Positions 28,528 through 38,908 are shown, counted from the first letter of the stretch. The stretch is 64,000 bases of DNA from Caulobacteraceae bacterium (GCA_016703335.1 JADJCG010000001.1:186001-250000), one strand, 5' to 3'. The notes: generated by a model not told the origin, from the letters alone. Numbers and translations: made by a program.

Positions 28528-30045
28528 ATGGCGCAGGTAAACTCCGGCGCGTCGGTTGACGTCGCCATCATCGGCGCGGGTCCCGCTGGCCTCACCGCAG
28601 GCTACCTGCTTTCCAAGCAGAACGTCAGCGTTCTCGTTGCCGAGAAGGATCCGCAATACGTTGGCGGCATCAGCCGCACTGTTGTGCACGAAGGTTATCG
28701 CTTCGACATTGGCGGCCACCGCTTTTTCTCGAAGTCGAGCGAAGTCGTCGACCTCTGGAACGAGCTGCTGCCTGACGATTTCATCGTCCGCCCGCGCATG
28801 TCGCGCATCTACTACGGCGGCAAGTTCTACTCATACCCGCTGCGCGCTTTCGAAGCCCTCTTCAACCTGGGCATCTTCAAGAGCGCCATGTGCATGCTCT
28901 CCTACGCCCGCTGGCGCGTTTTCCCGCACAAGGACGTCAAGACGTTCGAGCAATGGGTCGTGAACCAGTTCGGCGGCGAACTCTTCCAAATCTTCTTCAA
29001 GACCTACACCGAAAAAGTGTGGGGCATGCGCTGCGACGAGATCTCAGCCGATTGGGCCGCGCAGCGCATCAAAGGCTTGAACCTGATGACCGCCGTGATC
29101 GATGGCTTGAAGCGCTCGATCCCGTTGCTCAACGGCAAAAAGAACGACGGCATGCAGACGAAGACTCTGCTCGAAAGCTTCCGCTATCCGCGCAAAGGCC
29201 CCGGCATGCTCTGGGAAGCCGCGCGCGATAAGATCATCGAGCAAGGCGGCCGCGTCGAAATGGGCGCCGACGTCACGCAGCTCTCCTTCAACGAAGCCAC
29301 GCAACGCTGGCGCGTCGTCATCACCGACACGAACGGCGCCCAACGCGTCATCTCCGCCGCGCACGTCATCTCATCCGCACCAATGAAAGAGCTGGCGGCA
29401 AAAACCTTCCCGCTCCCGGCATCGTTCAACTCTGCGCTCAACCTGCGCTATCGCGACTTCCTCACCGTCGCGCTGATGATCAAGTCGGAAGACCTCTTCC
29501 CAGACAATTGGATCTACGTCCACGACCCGAAGGTGAAAGTCGGCCGCATCCAGAATTTCCGCTCATGGTCGCCCGAAATGGTGCCCGATCCGAGCATGGC
29601 CTGCGTCGGCCTCGAATATTTCTGCTTCGAAGGCGACAACGTCTGGGCCTCGAAGGACGCAGACTTGGTCGAACTCGCCAAGCGCGAAATGGCGCAACTG
29701 GGTCTCTGCAATCCAGATGACGTCGTCGGCGGTGTCGTTGTGCGTCAAGAGAAGGCGTACCCGGTCTATGACGAGACCTATCAGCAGAACGTCGACGCCG
29801 TGCGCGAAGAGCTTGAGCAAAAATACCCGACGCTCCACCTCATCGGCCGCAACGGCATGCACAAGTACAACAATCAAGATCACGCCATGATGACGGCGAT
29901 GCTCACGGTGAAGAACATTCTCGCCCAAGATCGCCGCTACAATGTGTGGGGCGTCAACGAAGACGCCGAGTATCACGAGTCCGGCTCTGAAGGCGAAGCT
30001 GAAGCGCTGAAATCGGAACGCCTCGTCCCACGCCGCGTGGCCTAG
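28528..30045 (+). CDS. NAD(P)/FAD-dependent oxidoreductase (UDP-galactopyranose-mutase/amine-oxidase-like)
   Basis: 505 residues. The dinucleotide-binding motif is DVAIIGAGPAGLTAGYLLS near residue 10, followed by the second FAD segment VGGISRTVVHEGYRFDIGGH with FFSKS. The pattern resembles protoporphyrinogen-oxidase/UGM-like FAD enzymes that neighbour glycosyltransferases. It is the first gene of an operon in which the next gene starts on the last base of its stop (TAGTG) and encodes a GtrA protein. A role in making or flipping an activated sugar is inferred from context. Confidence 0.85.
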   Translation: MAQVNSGASVDVAIIGAGPAGLTAGYLLSKQNVSVLVAEKDPQYVGGISRTVVHEGYRFDIGGHRFFSKSSEVVDLWNELLPDDFIVRPRMSRIYYGGKFYSYPLRAFEALFNLGIFKSAMCMLSYARWRVFPHKDVKTFEQWVVNQFGGELFQIFFKTYTEKVWGMRCDEISADWAAQRIKGLNLMTAVIDGLKRSIPLLNGKKNDGMQTKTLLESFRYPRKGPGMLWEAARDKIIEQGGRVEMGADVTQLSFNEATQRWRVVITDTNGAQRVISAAHVISSAPMKELAAKTFPLPASFNSALNLRYRDFLTVALMIKSEDLFPDNWIYVHDPKVKVGRIQNFRSWSPEMVPDPSMACVGLEYFCFEGDNVWASKDADLVELAKREMAQLGLCNPDDVVGGVVVRQEKAYPVYDETYQQNVDAVREELEQKYPTLHLIGRNGMHKYNNQDHAMMTAMLTVKNILAQDRRYNVWGVNEDAEYHESGSEGEAEALKSERLVPRRVA

Positions 30046-30469
30046 TGCAGATCGCCGCGCTCACCTCGAACGCGATGCGCATGCTGGGTGAAGACCGCGT
30101 GCGCTACGTGCTGGTGAGCGTAGCCGCCCTTGGCGTCGACACGATCGTCACGCTGAACATGACATGGGCCGGCGCTCCGCCCGCCATCTGCGCCGCAGCA
30201 GGCTACATCATCGGCCTTGGCCTGCACTGGATCTCTCGTCGCGCTTCGTTTTCGCGGACTCGCTCGCCGCAAGCCGCACGGCACGCGCGCGCCAGGCCGC
30301 ACTCTTCTTTGCCTCCGGCTTCGGCGGCCTCGCCGTCACCGTCGCCACCTTCACCACCGCAGTGACGCTAGGTGCACCCGCCATCATTGCAAAAGCGCTC
30401 TCCGTCGGCGTCAGCTTCTGCATCGTCTATCTCATTCGCCGCCACCTGATCTTCGCGCCGCGGCCATGA
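30045..30469 (+). CDS. GtrA-family membrane protein, frameshifted near 30236
   Basis: Small four-helix inner-membrane protein of the GtrA family, associated with translocation of undecaprenyl-linked sugars. GTG start at 30045 overlaps the upstream stop. The first two helices (VRYVLVSVAALGVDTIVTLN, AAGYIIGLGLHW) are in one frame; the remainder (SSRFVFADSL, then helices ending SVGVSFCIVYLIRRHLIF) in another. A one-base indel near the TCTCTCG stretch explains it. Its stop overlaps the next ATG as ATGA. Confidence 0.85.
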
Positions 30470-32265
30470 CCTCCGCCAACATTCTGAGCCTCAGCCGCCG
30501 CGAGCACCTGATCGTCGGCGCGATGTGGGCCGCGTTGACGGTGCTCTTCATCCTACTCAATCGCCACGCCATCGCCTCGATGTCGTTGCCCGACTCCGAC
30601 GATTACCTGCGCTTGCAACAAGTGCGCGATTGGCTCGCCGGACAAGACTGGTTCGATGTCACGCAGCATCGCATCAATCCCCCGGTGGGCGGCATTCTGC
30701 ATTGGTCGCGTCTCGTCGATATCCCGATCGCGCTCGGGCTCCTCGCGCTGAAGCCACTCATCGGCCAAGCCAACGCCGAACTCGTCGTCGCGCTCGCTCT
30801 TCCCGCGATCGTGATGGCGCTCGCCATGTGGCTCGTCGCCACCATCACCGCGAAACTGGTCAACCGCACTTGGGCGCCGCTCGCGGCCGCGAGCGTTCCA
30901 CTATCGGCGCTCATCTACTCGCAGATCATGCCGCTGCGCATCGATCATCACGGCTGGCAGATGGTGATGGCGCTCGTCGTCTTCTGGGCGCTGCTCGATG
31001 AAACCCACAAACGCCGCGGCGGCGTCATCGCCGGCATCGCGGCGGCATGCTGGCTCAACATTTCGCTCGAAGGTTTCCCCGTCATCACCTGCGCTGCCGC
31101 CGTGCTCGGCGTGCGCTGGTTGCTCGATGGCCGCGAAGCGCCGCGCCTACAGGCCTATCTTTGGGCGCTGACGCTCACCAGCTTCACGCTCGAAACCCTG
31201 ACCATGCCCCGCGCCTGGATCGCGGTGGAATGCGATCGCGTTTCGCAACCCTACTTCGTCGCCTTCGCCATCGCCTCGGCCGCTGCGCTGAGCCTGCAAG
31301 CCAAACTGTTCGCCGATCTGCGCCTGCGCGCTGTCTTCGGCGTTGTCGTCGGCGCCGCCGTCGCGGGCGCCTTCTTCACGGGCGGCGCACAATGTTTCGC
31401 CGGCCCCTTCCGCGGTCTCGAACCGATCGTCCGCACCCTCTGGCTCGACGAGGTCGGTGAATCCAAACCGCTGATCGAGCGCGGCATCGGCGCCTTCATC
31501 GCCAGCGGCGGCTTTTGGTTAGTCGCCTTGCTCGGCGCGATCCAAGCCACGCGCGGCGCCACAGGAGAACAACGCTTGCGCTGGATCACAGCGCTCACCC
31601 TCATCACCGCCTCCGGCGCCCTGATGTTCGTCCTCTCGCGCACCGGCGCCGTCGCGCACGCCTTCGCCGCGCCCGCCGCCGCGTTCGCCGGCTACGCGCT
31701 CTTCACCCGTGCCCGCGCCATCCAATTCATGCCGACACGCACTGTGCTGACAGCATTGGCCTTAGCGATCGCAACACCCGCGCTGCTACGTCCCGCGCTT
31801 CAACTCGACGCCGCCACGCACATGGTCGCGCGCGGTCCGTCCTGCACGGTCGACGCCGCAACGCTTGCCGCGCTTCCAACGAGCACACTCTTCACGCCGA
31901 TCGACATGGGCGCAGCCGTCATCGTTCGTTCGGCTCACAGCGTCGTCGCCACCCCGCACCACCGCAACCATGCGGCGATCGGCGACGTGCTCACCGCCTT
32001 CACCGCCGAGCCACGCGAAGCCCTCGCGCGCATCGCAGCGCACCGCGCCGCTTACGTCGTGATGTGCCCAACCAGCCCCGACGTCGTCAGCTACATCAGC
32101 GCCGCCCCCAACGGCTTCGCCGCGCGCCTCGCAGCGGGCCAAACCGTCGCCGGCCTCACACCGGTCAACGTCGGCGGACAATCGGGCTTACTCGTCTTCG
32201 CCGTCGACAACGCCCAGCAAGACGATCTCCGCGGCCGCTTGGCCTTCAACGAAACGACGCCATAG
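30466..32265 (+). CDS. Polytopic GT-C-type glycosyltransferase-like protein
   Basis: 599 residues with about 11 hydrophobic segments. The first periplasmic loop carries SLPDSDDYLRLQQVRDW and GGILHWSRLVDIPIAL, with an acidic pair placed like the catalytic loop of GT-C enzymes (PMT/STT3 type). A C-terminal soluble domain follows. Together with the GtrA protein it probably transfers a lipid-linked sugar to an envelope acceptor. The family assignment rests on topology and the loop motif, so the specific activity is open. Confidence 0.7.
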   Translation: MTSANILSLSRREHLIVGAMWAALTVLFILLNRHAIASMSLPDSDDYLRLQQVRDWLAGQDWFDVTQHRINPPVGGILHWSRLVDIPIALGLLALKPLIGQANAELVVALALPAIVMALAMWLVATITAKLVNRTWAPLAAASVPLSALIYSQIMPLRIDHHGWQMVMALVVFWALLDETHKRRGGVIAGIAAACWLNISLEGFPVITCAAAVLGVRWLLDGREAPRLQAYLWALTLTSFTLETLTMPRAWIAVECDRVSQPYFVAFAIASAAALSLQAKLFADLRLRAVFGVVVGAAVAGAFFTGGAQCFAGPFRGLEPIVRTLWLDEVGESKPLIERGIGAFIASGGFWLVALLGAIQATRGATGEQRLRWITALTLITASGALMFVLSRTGAVAHAFAAPAAAFAGYALFTRARAIQFMPTRTVLTALALAIATPALLRPALQLDAATHMVARGPSCTVDAATLAALPTSTLFTPIDMGAAVIVRSAHSVVATPHHRNHAAIGDVLTAFTAEPREALARIAAHRAAYVVMCPTSPDVVSYISAAPNGFAARLAAGQTVAGLTPVNVGGQSGLLVFAVDNAQQDDLRGRLAFNETTP

Positions 32266-32400
32266 CTTTCACCACACATCCGCGTGAACTTAGCGCGTGC
32301 GCACAAAACGCCGCGCACATGCCTCATGTTGGCCCCGATCGCGGCGCTTCGCTTACCGTGTCAAGAAACCGTGGTCCGGACGGTTCGGGAGGGAAACGTC

Positions 32401-34106
32401 ATGCTACGCAACACTCGGCGTGCGGGCTTATTTGCCTGCGCGATACTTCTCACTGCTTGCGCGTCACAATCAGCGCCACAGGATGATACGATCACAACGA
32501 CCGCCCAAGAGCAAAGCATTGGGCCGCCGCCAATGCCACCGCCACCACCACCGCCGTCGCCACTTATGACGCAAGACGGCCGCTCGCGCGCCGCGATTCG
32601 CGGCGTCGTGGGTAACTACGCACAAATGGCGCCGCAGCCAATGCCCGGCGATGTCGATCGCGAAAACTACGAAGACGTCGACGTCAATCCCGTGCATATG
32701 GTCGCGGAAGATCCGGTCTCGACCTTCTCCATCGACGTCGACACCGCATCCTATGCCAACGTGCGCCGCATGCTCACCTCGGGCCGCTTGCCGCCGCAAG
32801 ACGCCGTGCGCACCGAAGAGTTGATCAACTACTTCCGCTACGATTATCCGCTGCCGCAAACGCGCGAACAGCCCTTCTCCACCAGCGTCACTGTCACGCC
32901 CTCACCCTGGGCTGAAGGGCGCCAACTCGTGCATATTGGCCTGCAAGGCTACAACATCGTCCCGCGCGAGCGTCCGCCGCTGAACCTCACGCTGCTGCTC
33001 GATGTGTCCGGTTCAATGGGCGAAGCCAACAAGCTGCCGCTCGTCATCCAAAGCATGCGCATGCTGGTTGAGCAGTTGAACGCACGCGATCACGTCTCCA
33101 TCGTTGTCTACGCCGGCGCCGCCGGCGCAGTGCTCGAACCAACGCCAGGCAACGAACGCGGCCGCATCATCGCAGCGCTCGAAAACCTCCATGCAGGCGG
33201 CTCCACCGCCGGCGGCGAGGGCCTGCGTCTCGCCTACGCGCTAACCGAGCAAAACTTCCGCCGCGACAGTGTCAACCGCGTCATCATCGCGACGGACGGC
33301 GACTTCAACGTCGGCATCAACAACCCCGCAAGAGTTGGAAGACTTCGTCGAGCGCAAGCGCGACACCGGCATCTATCTCTCGGTGCTCGGCTTTGGCAGC
33401 GGCAACTACAATGACGCGCTGATGCAAACGTTGGCGCAGAACGGCAATGGCAACGCCGCCTACATCGACACCATCAACGAAGCGCGCCGCGTCCTCCACG
33501 ACGAGATGGCCTCGAACATGTTCACGATCGCCAACGACGTGAAAATCCAAGTCGAGTTCAATCCCGCCCGCGTCGCCGAGTATCGCTTGATCGGCTACGA
33601 AACCCGCATGTTGAACCGCGAGGATTTCAACAACGATCGCGTGGACGCGGGCGATATCGGCGCAGGCCACGCCGTCACTGCGATCTACGAGATCGTCCCC
33701 GTCGGCGGCGCCACCTTCAACGATCCGCTGCGCTATCAACGCGAAGGCGCAGCGCCCTCAACCGCAAGCGAACTCGCCTTCCTGCGCATTCGCTACAAAC
33801 TGCCGGGCCAAGACACGCTCGCGCTTGATCGAACGCCCGATCACCCAACGCGATTTCGTCAGCGACATCGCCCAAGCGCCGGAATCCACACGTTGGGCCG
33901 CGGCAGTGGCAGGCTACGGCCAATTGCTGCGTCACGACCAATTCCTGCGCCAAGACTACGGCTACGACGACGTCATCCGCTTGGCGCAGTCAGCCCGCGG
34001 CCAAGACGAATTCGGCTGGCGCGCCGAATTCCTCCAACTCGCCCGCAGCGCCCAAAGCGCGGCAGCGTTGCCCTCCGCGCAAAATGCGCAACCGGGACGG
34101 CGCTAA
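32401..34106 (+). CDS. VWA-domain lipoprotein with DUF3520 (YfbK-like), two frameshifts
   Basis: Exported lipoprotein (ACAILLTACAS) with a Pro-rich linker, the N-terminal VWF_A-associated region (FSIDVDTASYANVRRML), and a VWA domain whose MIDAS motif is LLLDVSGSMGEANKLPL with T/D ligands in GGSTAGGEG and IIATDGDFNVG. The C-terminal DUF3520 begins around IQVEFNPARVAEYRLIGYE. Frame changes occur near 33330 (after GINNP, continuing QELEDFVERK) and near 33822 (LA then LIERPITQRDF). GGGAGG precedes the ATG. The family probably mediates protein contacts at the envelope. Confidence 0.88.
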
Positions 34107-34152
34107 CCTAGCGACTTAGGAAGCAACCACTCACACGCTTCCCGGCCAAGCT

Positions 34153-34176
34153 CACACGCATCCCAAGATGCGTGTG
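34153..34176. terminator. Hairpin downstream of the VWA gene
   Basis: CACACGCATC pairs with GATGCGTGTG over a CCAA loop. There is no T tract, so it may instead be a processing or attenuation hairpin. Confidence 0.45.
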
Positions 34177-34217
34177 CGCCTCCGGGACACAGGACCGACC
34201 ACCAACTCTACACCTCC

Positions 34218-34263
34218 TCCCGGATGGCTCGGCCCCGGCTCAAGGCCGGGGCTGCGTCCGGGA
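34218..34263. repeat. 46-bp palindromic element
   Basis: Outer arms TCCCGGA/TCCGGGA and inner arms GCCCCGGC/GCCGGGGC around a TCAAG centre. It has the look of a dispersed REP-like palindrome and overlaps the last codons of the minus-strand GIY-YIG gene, giving that protein its TASRTQPRP tail. Confidence 0.6.
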
Positions 34264-34593
34264 AGCGGTGTTGAGAAAAGTCACGGGAAGCAAATTGCTT
34301 GTGATCTCATCATAAAGATCACGCCATTGCGGATTGGCCTTCTCAATCAAGGCAAGCTTCCAATCGCGATGCCACCGTTTAATCGACCGCTCGCGCGTGT
34401 AAGCCGCCGCAACTGACTCGTGCGTTTCGAACCACACGAGCCGTGTCACGCTATGCTTACGTGTGAATCCATGAAACACGCCTTCGCGATGCTCATACAT
34501 TCGCGCCAGCAAATCGCGTGTCGAACCAGTGTAGAGCGTCCCATTACGAGCGCTCGCGAGGATGTAGACGAACCCGCCAACCTCCTCGCGCAT
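34240..34593 (-). CDS. GIY-YIG nuclease superfamily protein (UPF0213/YhbQ-like)
   Basis: 117 residues with the GIY-YIG core: FVYILASARNGTLYTGSTRD (the V-Y and Y-T-G pair with Arg), the HREGVFHGFTRKH segment, LVWFETHES and the Glu/Lys helix AYTRERSIKRWHRDWKLAL. Small stand-alone members of this kind are common; their role is unclear. GGAG precedes the ATG. The 3' end runs into a palindromic element. Confidence 0.9.
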   Translation of the reverse strand: MREEVGGFVYILASARNGTLYTGSTRDLLARMYEHREGVFHGFTRKHSVTRLVWFETHESVAAAYTRERSIKRWHRDWKLALIEKANPQWRDLYDEITSNLLPVTFLNTASRTQPRP

Positions 34594-34617
34594 CGTCAGC
34601 TCCTATGAGATGAAAAC

Positions 34618-34998
34618 CTAAGCCGCCCAAACCAGCCTTACGCCGCTCTCTTCCGCAGCTTCCGTCAGCTCAGCATCCAGGAACGGACCATTCATCGCCG
34701 GCTTCAACGCCGTCGCCAGGTCTGCTTCCACATATTCGCGCGCATCGCGCTCGTCGTGCTGGTGGATCAGGATGTGGGTCGCGCCCAGGAGCTGCGCTTC
34801 CGGCCATTGTTCGTGATTGGCCAGACGCTTCTGCAAATTGCCGGTCCGCGACAAGAACAACGGCGTCCAACCACGGCCGCCAGGGCCTGGGCGCGCAAAG
34901 CAGTACACCGCCGGCGCCGTGCCGAATTGCTCATGCGGGCGATGCACGCTGAAACGGTGCAAGCGACCTGAAATTCCACGGAAAATTGCTTCGCTCAT
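34618..34998 (-). CDS. Divergent GIY-YIG-like small protein
   Basis: 126 residues, 25 bases upstream of the GIY-YIG gene on the same strand. The spacing of VYCFARPG, PLFLSRTGNLQKRLANH, ILIHQHDERDAREYVEADL and ALKPAMN resembles a degenerate GIY-YIG fold (Tyr, Arg and Glu present; second Tyr-Gly replaced). The assignment is by pattern only. The pair may form a small operon. Confidence 0.6.
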   Translation of the reverse strand: MSEAIFRGISGRLHRFSVHRPHEQFGTAPAVYCFARPGPGGRGWTPLFLSRTGNLQKRLANHEQWPEAQLLGATHILIHQHDERDAREYVEADLATALKPAMNGPFLDAELTEAAEESGVRLVWAA

Positions 34999-35158
34999 CG
35001 GACGCCCCCGCTCAAATCCACTACATCGTTCGCTGTATGTTCCAAATTGATACGCGACTCATTTGTTCTTGTAAAGTTCTATTGCGCGCCCGATCTCAAA
35101 TTCCCGCGCGCCGCTCCCCATCTTTCCGCGGACCCCACACCCTGCGATATCGGAGATG

Positions 35159-35608
35159 ATGGCTCACGCCCACGATCACACTGCGCAAATGGCCGAAGCG
35201 GAAAAACGCTGCGCCGATGCTGGCGAGAGCTTCACGCCGCTGCGCAAACGCGTGCTCGAGCTCCTGCTCGATCAACACGGCCCCGCAAAAGCCTACGATC
35301 TTCTACCGCTGATCGACGCCGACAAATCGGCAAAGCCGCCGACAGTCTATCGCGCGCTCGATTTTCTCGTGCGCATGGGCCTCGCGCATCGCATCGAAAG
35401 CTTGAACGCGTTCATGGCCTGCGATGTCGGCGCCTGCGAACGCTCGACCATCTTTCTCATCTGCGAAAAGTGCGGCGGCGCTGAAGAGTTCGACGCCGGC
35501 CACGCGCTCATCGATCTTTCTGAAGCCGCCAAGAAAGACGGCTTTGCTATTCGCCGCACCATGATCGAAGCCAGCGGGGTTTGCGCGCAGTGCCAAAAAG
35601 CAGCGTGA
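35159..35608 (+). CDS. Fur-family regulator, probably Zur
   Basis: 149 residues. It has a winged helix (FTPLRKRVLELLLDQHGPAKAYDLL, then KPPTVYRALDFLVRMGLAHRI) and the structural zinc Cys pairs CEKCGG and CAQC. A His-rich N-terminus (AHAHDH) and CDVGACERSTIFLI favour zinc sensing (Zur) over iron. Its stop overlaps the GTG of the thioesterase gene as GTGA. No zinc transporter is adjacent, so the target regulon lies elsewhere. Confidence 0.85.
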   Translation: MAHAHDHTAQMAEAEKRCADAGESFTPLRKRVLELLLDQHGPAKAYDLLPLIDADKSAKPPTVYRALDFLVRMGLAHRIESLNAFMACDVGACERSTIFLICEKCGGAEEFDAGHALIDLSEAAKKDGFAIRRTMIEASGVCAQCQKAA

Positions 35609-36531
35609 CCCATCCGGCGCCCCTGCCCGCGCCGCTTTACCAGGGCAGCGTCAACACCTGGGAATGCGACGACGGCGGCCACCTCAATATCCGCTTTCAT
35701 CTTGAGCGCGCCTTCATCGGCCTCGCCCACATGGCGCGCCCGCTCGAGATCCCGCACGCCTTCACGGAATCCGCCGGCTCCACGCTATTGGCGCAAGAAG
35801 TACACGTGCGTTTCATCAAGGAAGCACGCCCCGGCGCGCCGCTCATCATGCATGGCGGCGTCGTCGACATTAGCGAGACTGAAGCCACGCTTTGCCTCGA
35901 CATGCGCCACCATGATGGCGCGCCCGGCACCGCCTTCACCTTCAAAGTGCGTCACGTCGAAACCCGCGCCTTGCGCAGCTTCCCGTGGTCGGAGCGCACC
36001 AAGCGGCCGCCAAGCGGCTGAAGTGCAAATTGCCTGAGCACGCCAAGCCGCGTTCGGTCGACATCACCAAAGCGCCGGCCGAGATTTCGCTCGCAAACGC
36101 TAGCGCGCTCGGGCGCCTAGCGCATCGGCGGCGCGATCGTCTATCCGATCAATGCGACGCGCTCGGGCGCCTGCGCGGCGAACACTTCGCCGGCCGCATC
36201 TCCGACAGCGTACCCAACCTGCTCGCGCCATGGCGCAGAGCCGCGACAAGCGAAGGCGTGCAGCCCGCAGGCGCCGTCGTCGAATCCCGCGTGGTCTTCC
36301 GCCGCTTCCCGCGCGCGGGCGAATTGATCGAAGTCCATTCCGGCATCGCCGAGATCGGCGAAAAGACGCTACGCATCGTCCACTGGATCATTGATCCGGA
36401 AACCGGGGCGCCGTGGGCCAGCATGGAAGCCGTCGCGCTGACCTTCGACGTCGCCACCCGCAAAGCGCTAACGCCCACTGCCAGAAGCCCGCGCCCGCGT
36501 GGAACAACCGTTGCGTTGGTGCCGGGCCTGA
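35605..36531 (+). CDS. Double-hotdog acyl-CoA thioesterase, several frameshifts
   Basis: Probable cytoplasmic thioesterase. The first hotdog is clear: GSVNTWECDDGGHLNIRF, with TWECD.GHLN typical of 4HBT enzymes. The second hotdog is split: CDALGRLRGEHFAGRISDSV followed by VVESRVVFRRFPRAGELIEV and HWIIDPETG. Frame changes fall near 36005, 36115, 36145 and 36475, after which the reading LPEARARVEQPLRWCRA gives a stop at 36531. GTG start overlaps the zur stop. Multiple indels in one gene point to poor local consensus. Confidence 0.7.
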
Positions 36532-36545
36532 GCGTCCAACCGGCG

Positions 36546-37318
36546 CTACTGCACCAAAGCGTCGTGAAACTTGCGCCCTTGGCGCGCCATCAACGCCGCG
36601 CTCTCGATCGCCGCCCGCGCGCGATCCGGCCGCTCCATCGGCAACATGTGCCCCGCGCCCTCAACGGTCGCGACACGCGCATCAGCCTTGATCGCCGCAA
36701 TCCGATGCATCGCAGCTTCCGTGATCGTTGAGCCCTTCTCAGCCCGCAGCAACACCAACGGATCGGTCACGCGCCGCAACGCGCCCCACGGATCGTGCCG
36801 CTGCGCGGTGTAGGTCGCCGCTTCAAACGCCGGATCACAAGCAAGCTTGAACGCGCCTTTGCCGCTCTCAACCAAGCCATCAGCGACATAATCCGCGATC
36901 ACCTCAGGCGGAAACGCCTTGAAAATCCCGCGCCCCGTAAACGCCGTCACAACGCATAGCCGGCCGCCGGCAGGACCACCGGCTCCAGCAACGCCAAGCC
37001 ATTCACCAGATCGGTACGCACACCCGCCGTCAGCAAACTGATCGTCGCGCCCATCGAATGGCCCGCGAGCGTCACCGGCGCGGTGAAATGCTCAAGCACC
37101 GCGATGAGATCATCGCGATGGCGCTTCCATGATGTGTAGCTGAAGAGCTTATGCGGCAGCGTTGTCAGCCCGTGCCCGCGCATATCCAGCGCCAGCACAT
37201 GAAAGCGCTCGCCCAGCGGCTGCAGCAGCGTGCGATAGGTGCGCGCGTTAAAACCGGTCGCGTGAATGAACACGATATCCGGCGTCGCCGTCTCGCCGCC
37301 GAAGGCGATGCCGGCCAT
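36546..37318 (-). CDS. Alpha/beta hydrolase, frameshifted near 36948
   Basis: Cytoplasmic alpha/beta-hydrolase fold. Oxyanion-side motif IVFIHATGFNARTYR, nucleophile elbow TLAGHSMGATISLL (Ser), and the catalytic His in VEGAGHMLPMERPD. The first frame ends GYAL at 36947 and the second resumes at TAFTGRGIFKAF immediately after. The true N-terminus may start upstream near 37374, since ETFRRVSFEVPGGR reads naturally into the ATG at 37318 but lacks a start. Convergent with the thioesterase. Substrate unknown. Confidence 0.82.
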
Positions 37319-37409
37319 ACGTCCGCCGGGAACTTCGAACGAGACGCGGCGGAAAGTTTCAGATGCTTCACGTCACGGCGCGGACCATGGCGAGGGAACG
37401 CGCCAAGGC

Positions 37410-38115
37410 TCAAGACGCCTCCCGGGGGGGAACCAAACACGCGCCGTAAAATATCGCTCGTTCGCCGCCAAGGATCACGCCGAATGGCGCGTTCTTCTTC
37501 GGCGATAAAATAGAAGCAGCCGTCCAGCGCCTTCGTCGTCGAGAAGTTAATGACCTCGGTGCGCAGATCCGTCGTCATGCTCGACATGCCCACTTCGCGC
37601 AGCGCCGTGCGCATCAGCGTGAACGCGCCCGATTGCGTCAGCGCCGTCGTCATCGGCGGGCGCAGCAGCGACGTCAGCCGCGTTTGCGTGCGCCCGCGCA
37701 AATAGCGCGTGGCGCTGTCATTGCCGCCGCGCACGATGTCGATCGCATCCGCAATCGTGATCGTGCGCACCGCATTGGTGAACAACGTCGCCGCTTGCGG
37801 CATCACCGACTCGGCCGCGTGGTTCAAATTTTCCTGCAGCTGATCCAGCGGCGCCGACATCCGCATCCGGCTCAGCGTGCGCTGCGTTTGCCCGAGCACG
37901 CCCGGCAACGGAATGCGCACCTGCGGATTGCCCCAGAACCCATTCGGCTGCGCCAACCTATTCGTCGCGTTCATCGACGCCAGCGACAGCGCCTCCTTGA
38001 TCCCCCGGCTCGCATCGCCCTGCGTCAATCCATCCAGCAACGGCCGCTGCGCAAACGCCGGCGTCGCCGCCAGCAACGCAGCCAAGAAAACCCGGCGATC
38101 CAAGTGATTCTTCAT
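37410..38115 (-). CDS. DUF4197 secreted protein, indel in a G7 run near 37425
   Basis: Signal peptide MKNHLDRRVFLAALLAATPAFAQ, then the DUF4197 domain: GLTQGDASRGIKEALSLA, VRIPLPGVLGQTQRTL, TTKALDGCFYFIAEEERAIR and the C-terminal DILRRVFG. The frame does not stop where the family ends; it runs on past 37165. If the G run at 37424-37430 is one base too long, the protein ends VFGSPREAS with a stop at 37410. AAGGGAC precedes the ATG. Function of the family is unknown. Confidence 0.82.
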
Positions 38116-38234
38116 GGGTCCCTTATCACGCTTCCCAGGCGCGCCAGCGCGCCGCGCTCGTCGCCCGGGAGCGTAAGAAATATCGTCGCAAACTGTCAGA
38201 CCGAAGCGGCCTGACAAATCACCTCAAACACGCC

Positions 38235-38908
38235 ATGCTCTCCGCCAATGACCTCTCCGACCTGCTCCCCAAGCTCCATTACCCCACCCGCCTGGAAAAG
38301 CTGGTCGACGGCTGGGTCCATGGCGTGGCGCTCGGCGTCTTCACCTTCGCCGTCGGCGCAGCGCTTGGCCTTGCCATCTGGCAAGGCGGCTTACCGATGG
38401 CCAGCGCTGTCGCGGTCTACGCCATCTGCGTCATGACCATGATCGGCTGCTCGATGGCCTACAATCTGGCCGAGAACCACAAGCGCAAATCGCTGCTGCG
38501 GCGCTTCGACCACGCCGCCATCTTCCTCATGATCGCAGGCACCTACACGCCCTTCACCACCATCCGCTTCGATGGCGCCTGGGCGATCTCGATGACGACG
38601 ATCATCTGGGCGCTCGCGCTCATCGGCGCCGCCGGCAAACTCTTCCTGCCCGGCATCGGCAAGAAAATCTGGATCGCGTTTTACGTGCTGATGGGCTGGC
38701 TCGTCGTCGCCGCGATGGGGCCGATGATCGAAGGCGTGCCGCTCGCGGCCTCATCCTGCTCGCCATCGGCGGCCTGCTCTACACGATCGGCATCCCGTTC
38801 TACGTCGCCGAAAAACTCCCGTTCCGCCGCGCTATCTGGCACACCTTCGTCATGGCCGCCGCCGGCGTGCACTACGCCGCCGTACTGACAGGCGTCGTCT
38901 TCGCGTAG
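38235..38908 (+). CDS. Hemolysin III family membrane protein, frameshifted near 38750
   Basis: Seven-helix membrane protein of the HlyIII/YqfA (PAQR-like) family. Conserved parts: DGWVHGVALGVFTFAVGAAL, SMAYNLAENHKRKSLLRRFD.AAIF, IAGTYTPFTT and, after the frame change, RRAIWHTFVMAAAGVHY. The family His and Asp residues (DH in RFDHAAI, H in IWHTFV, HY) are all present across the two frames. The lytic name is historical; metal-dependent lipid hydrolase activity is assumed for PAQR proteins. Confidence 0.9.

Noticed and set aside
37165..37409. Continuation of the DUF4197 frame into the hydrolase gene as a fusion
   Set aside because: The extension is antisense-like and out of frame with the hydrolase; the family ends at the RRVFG segment and a G-run indel explains the missing stop.
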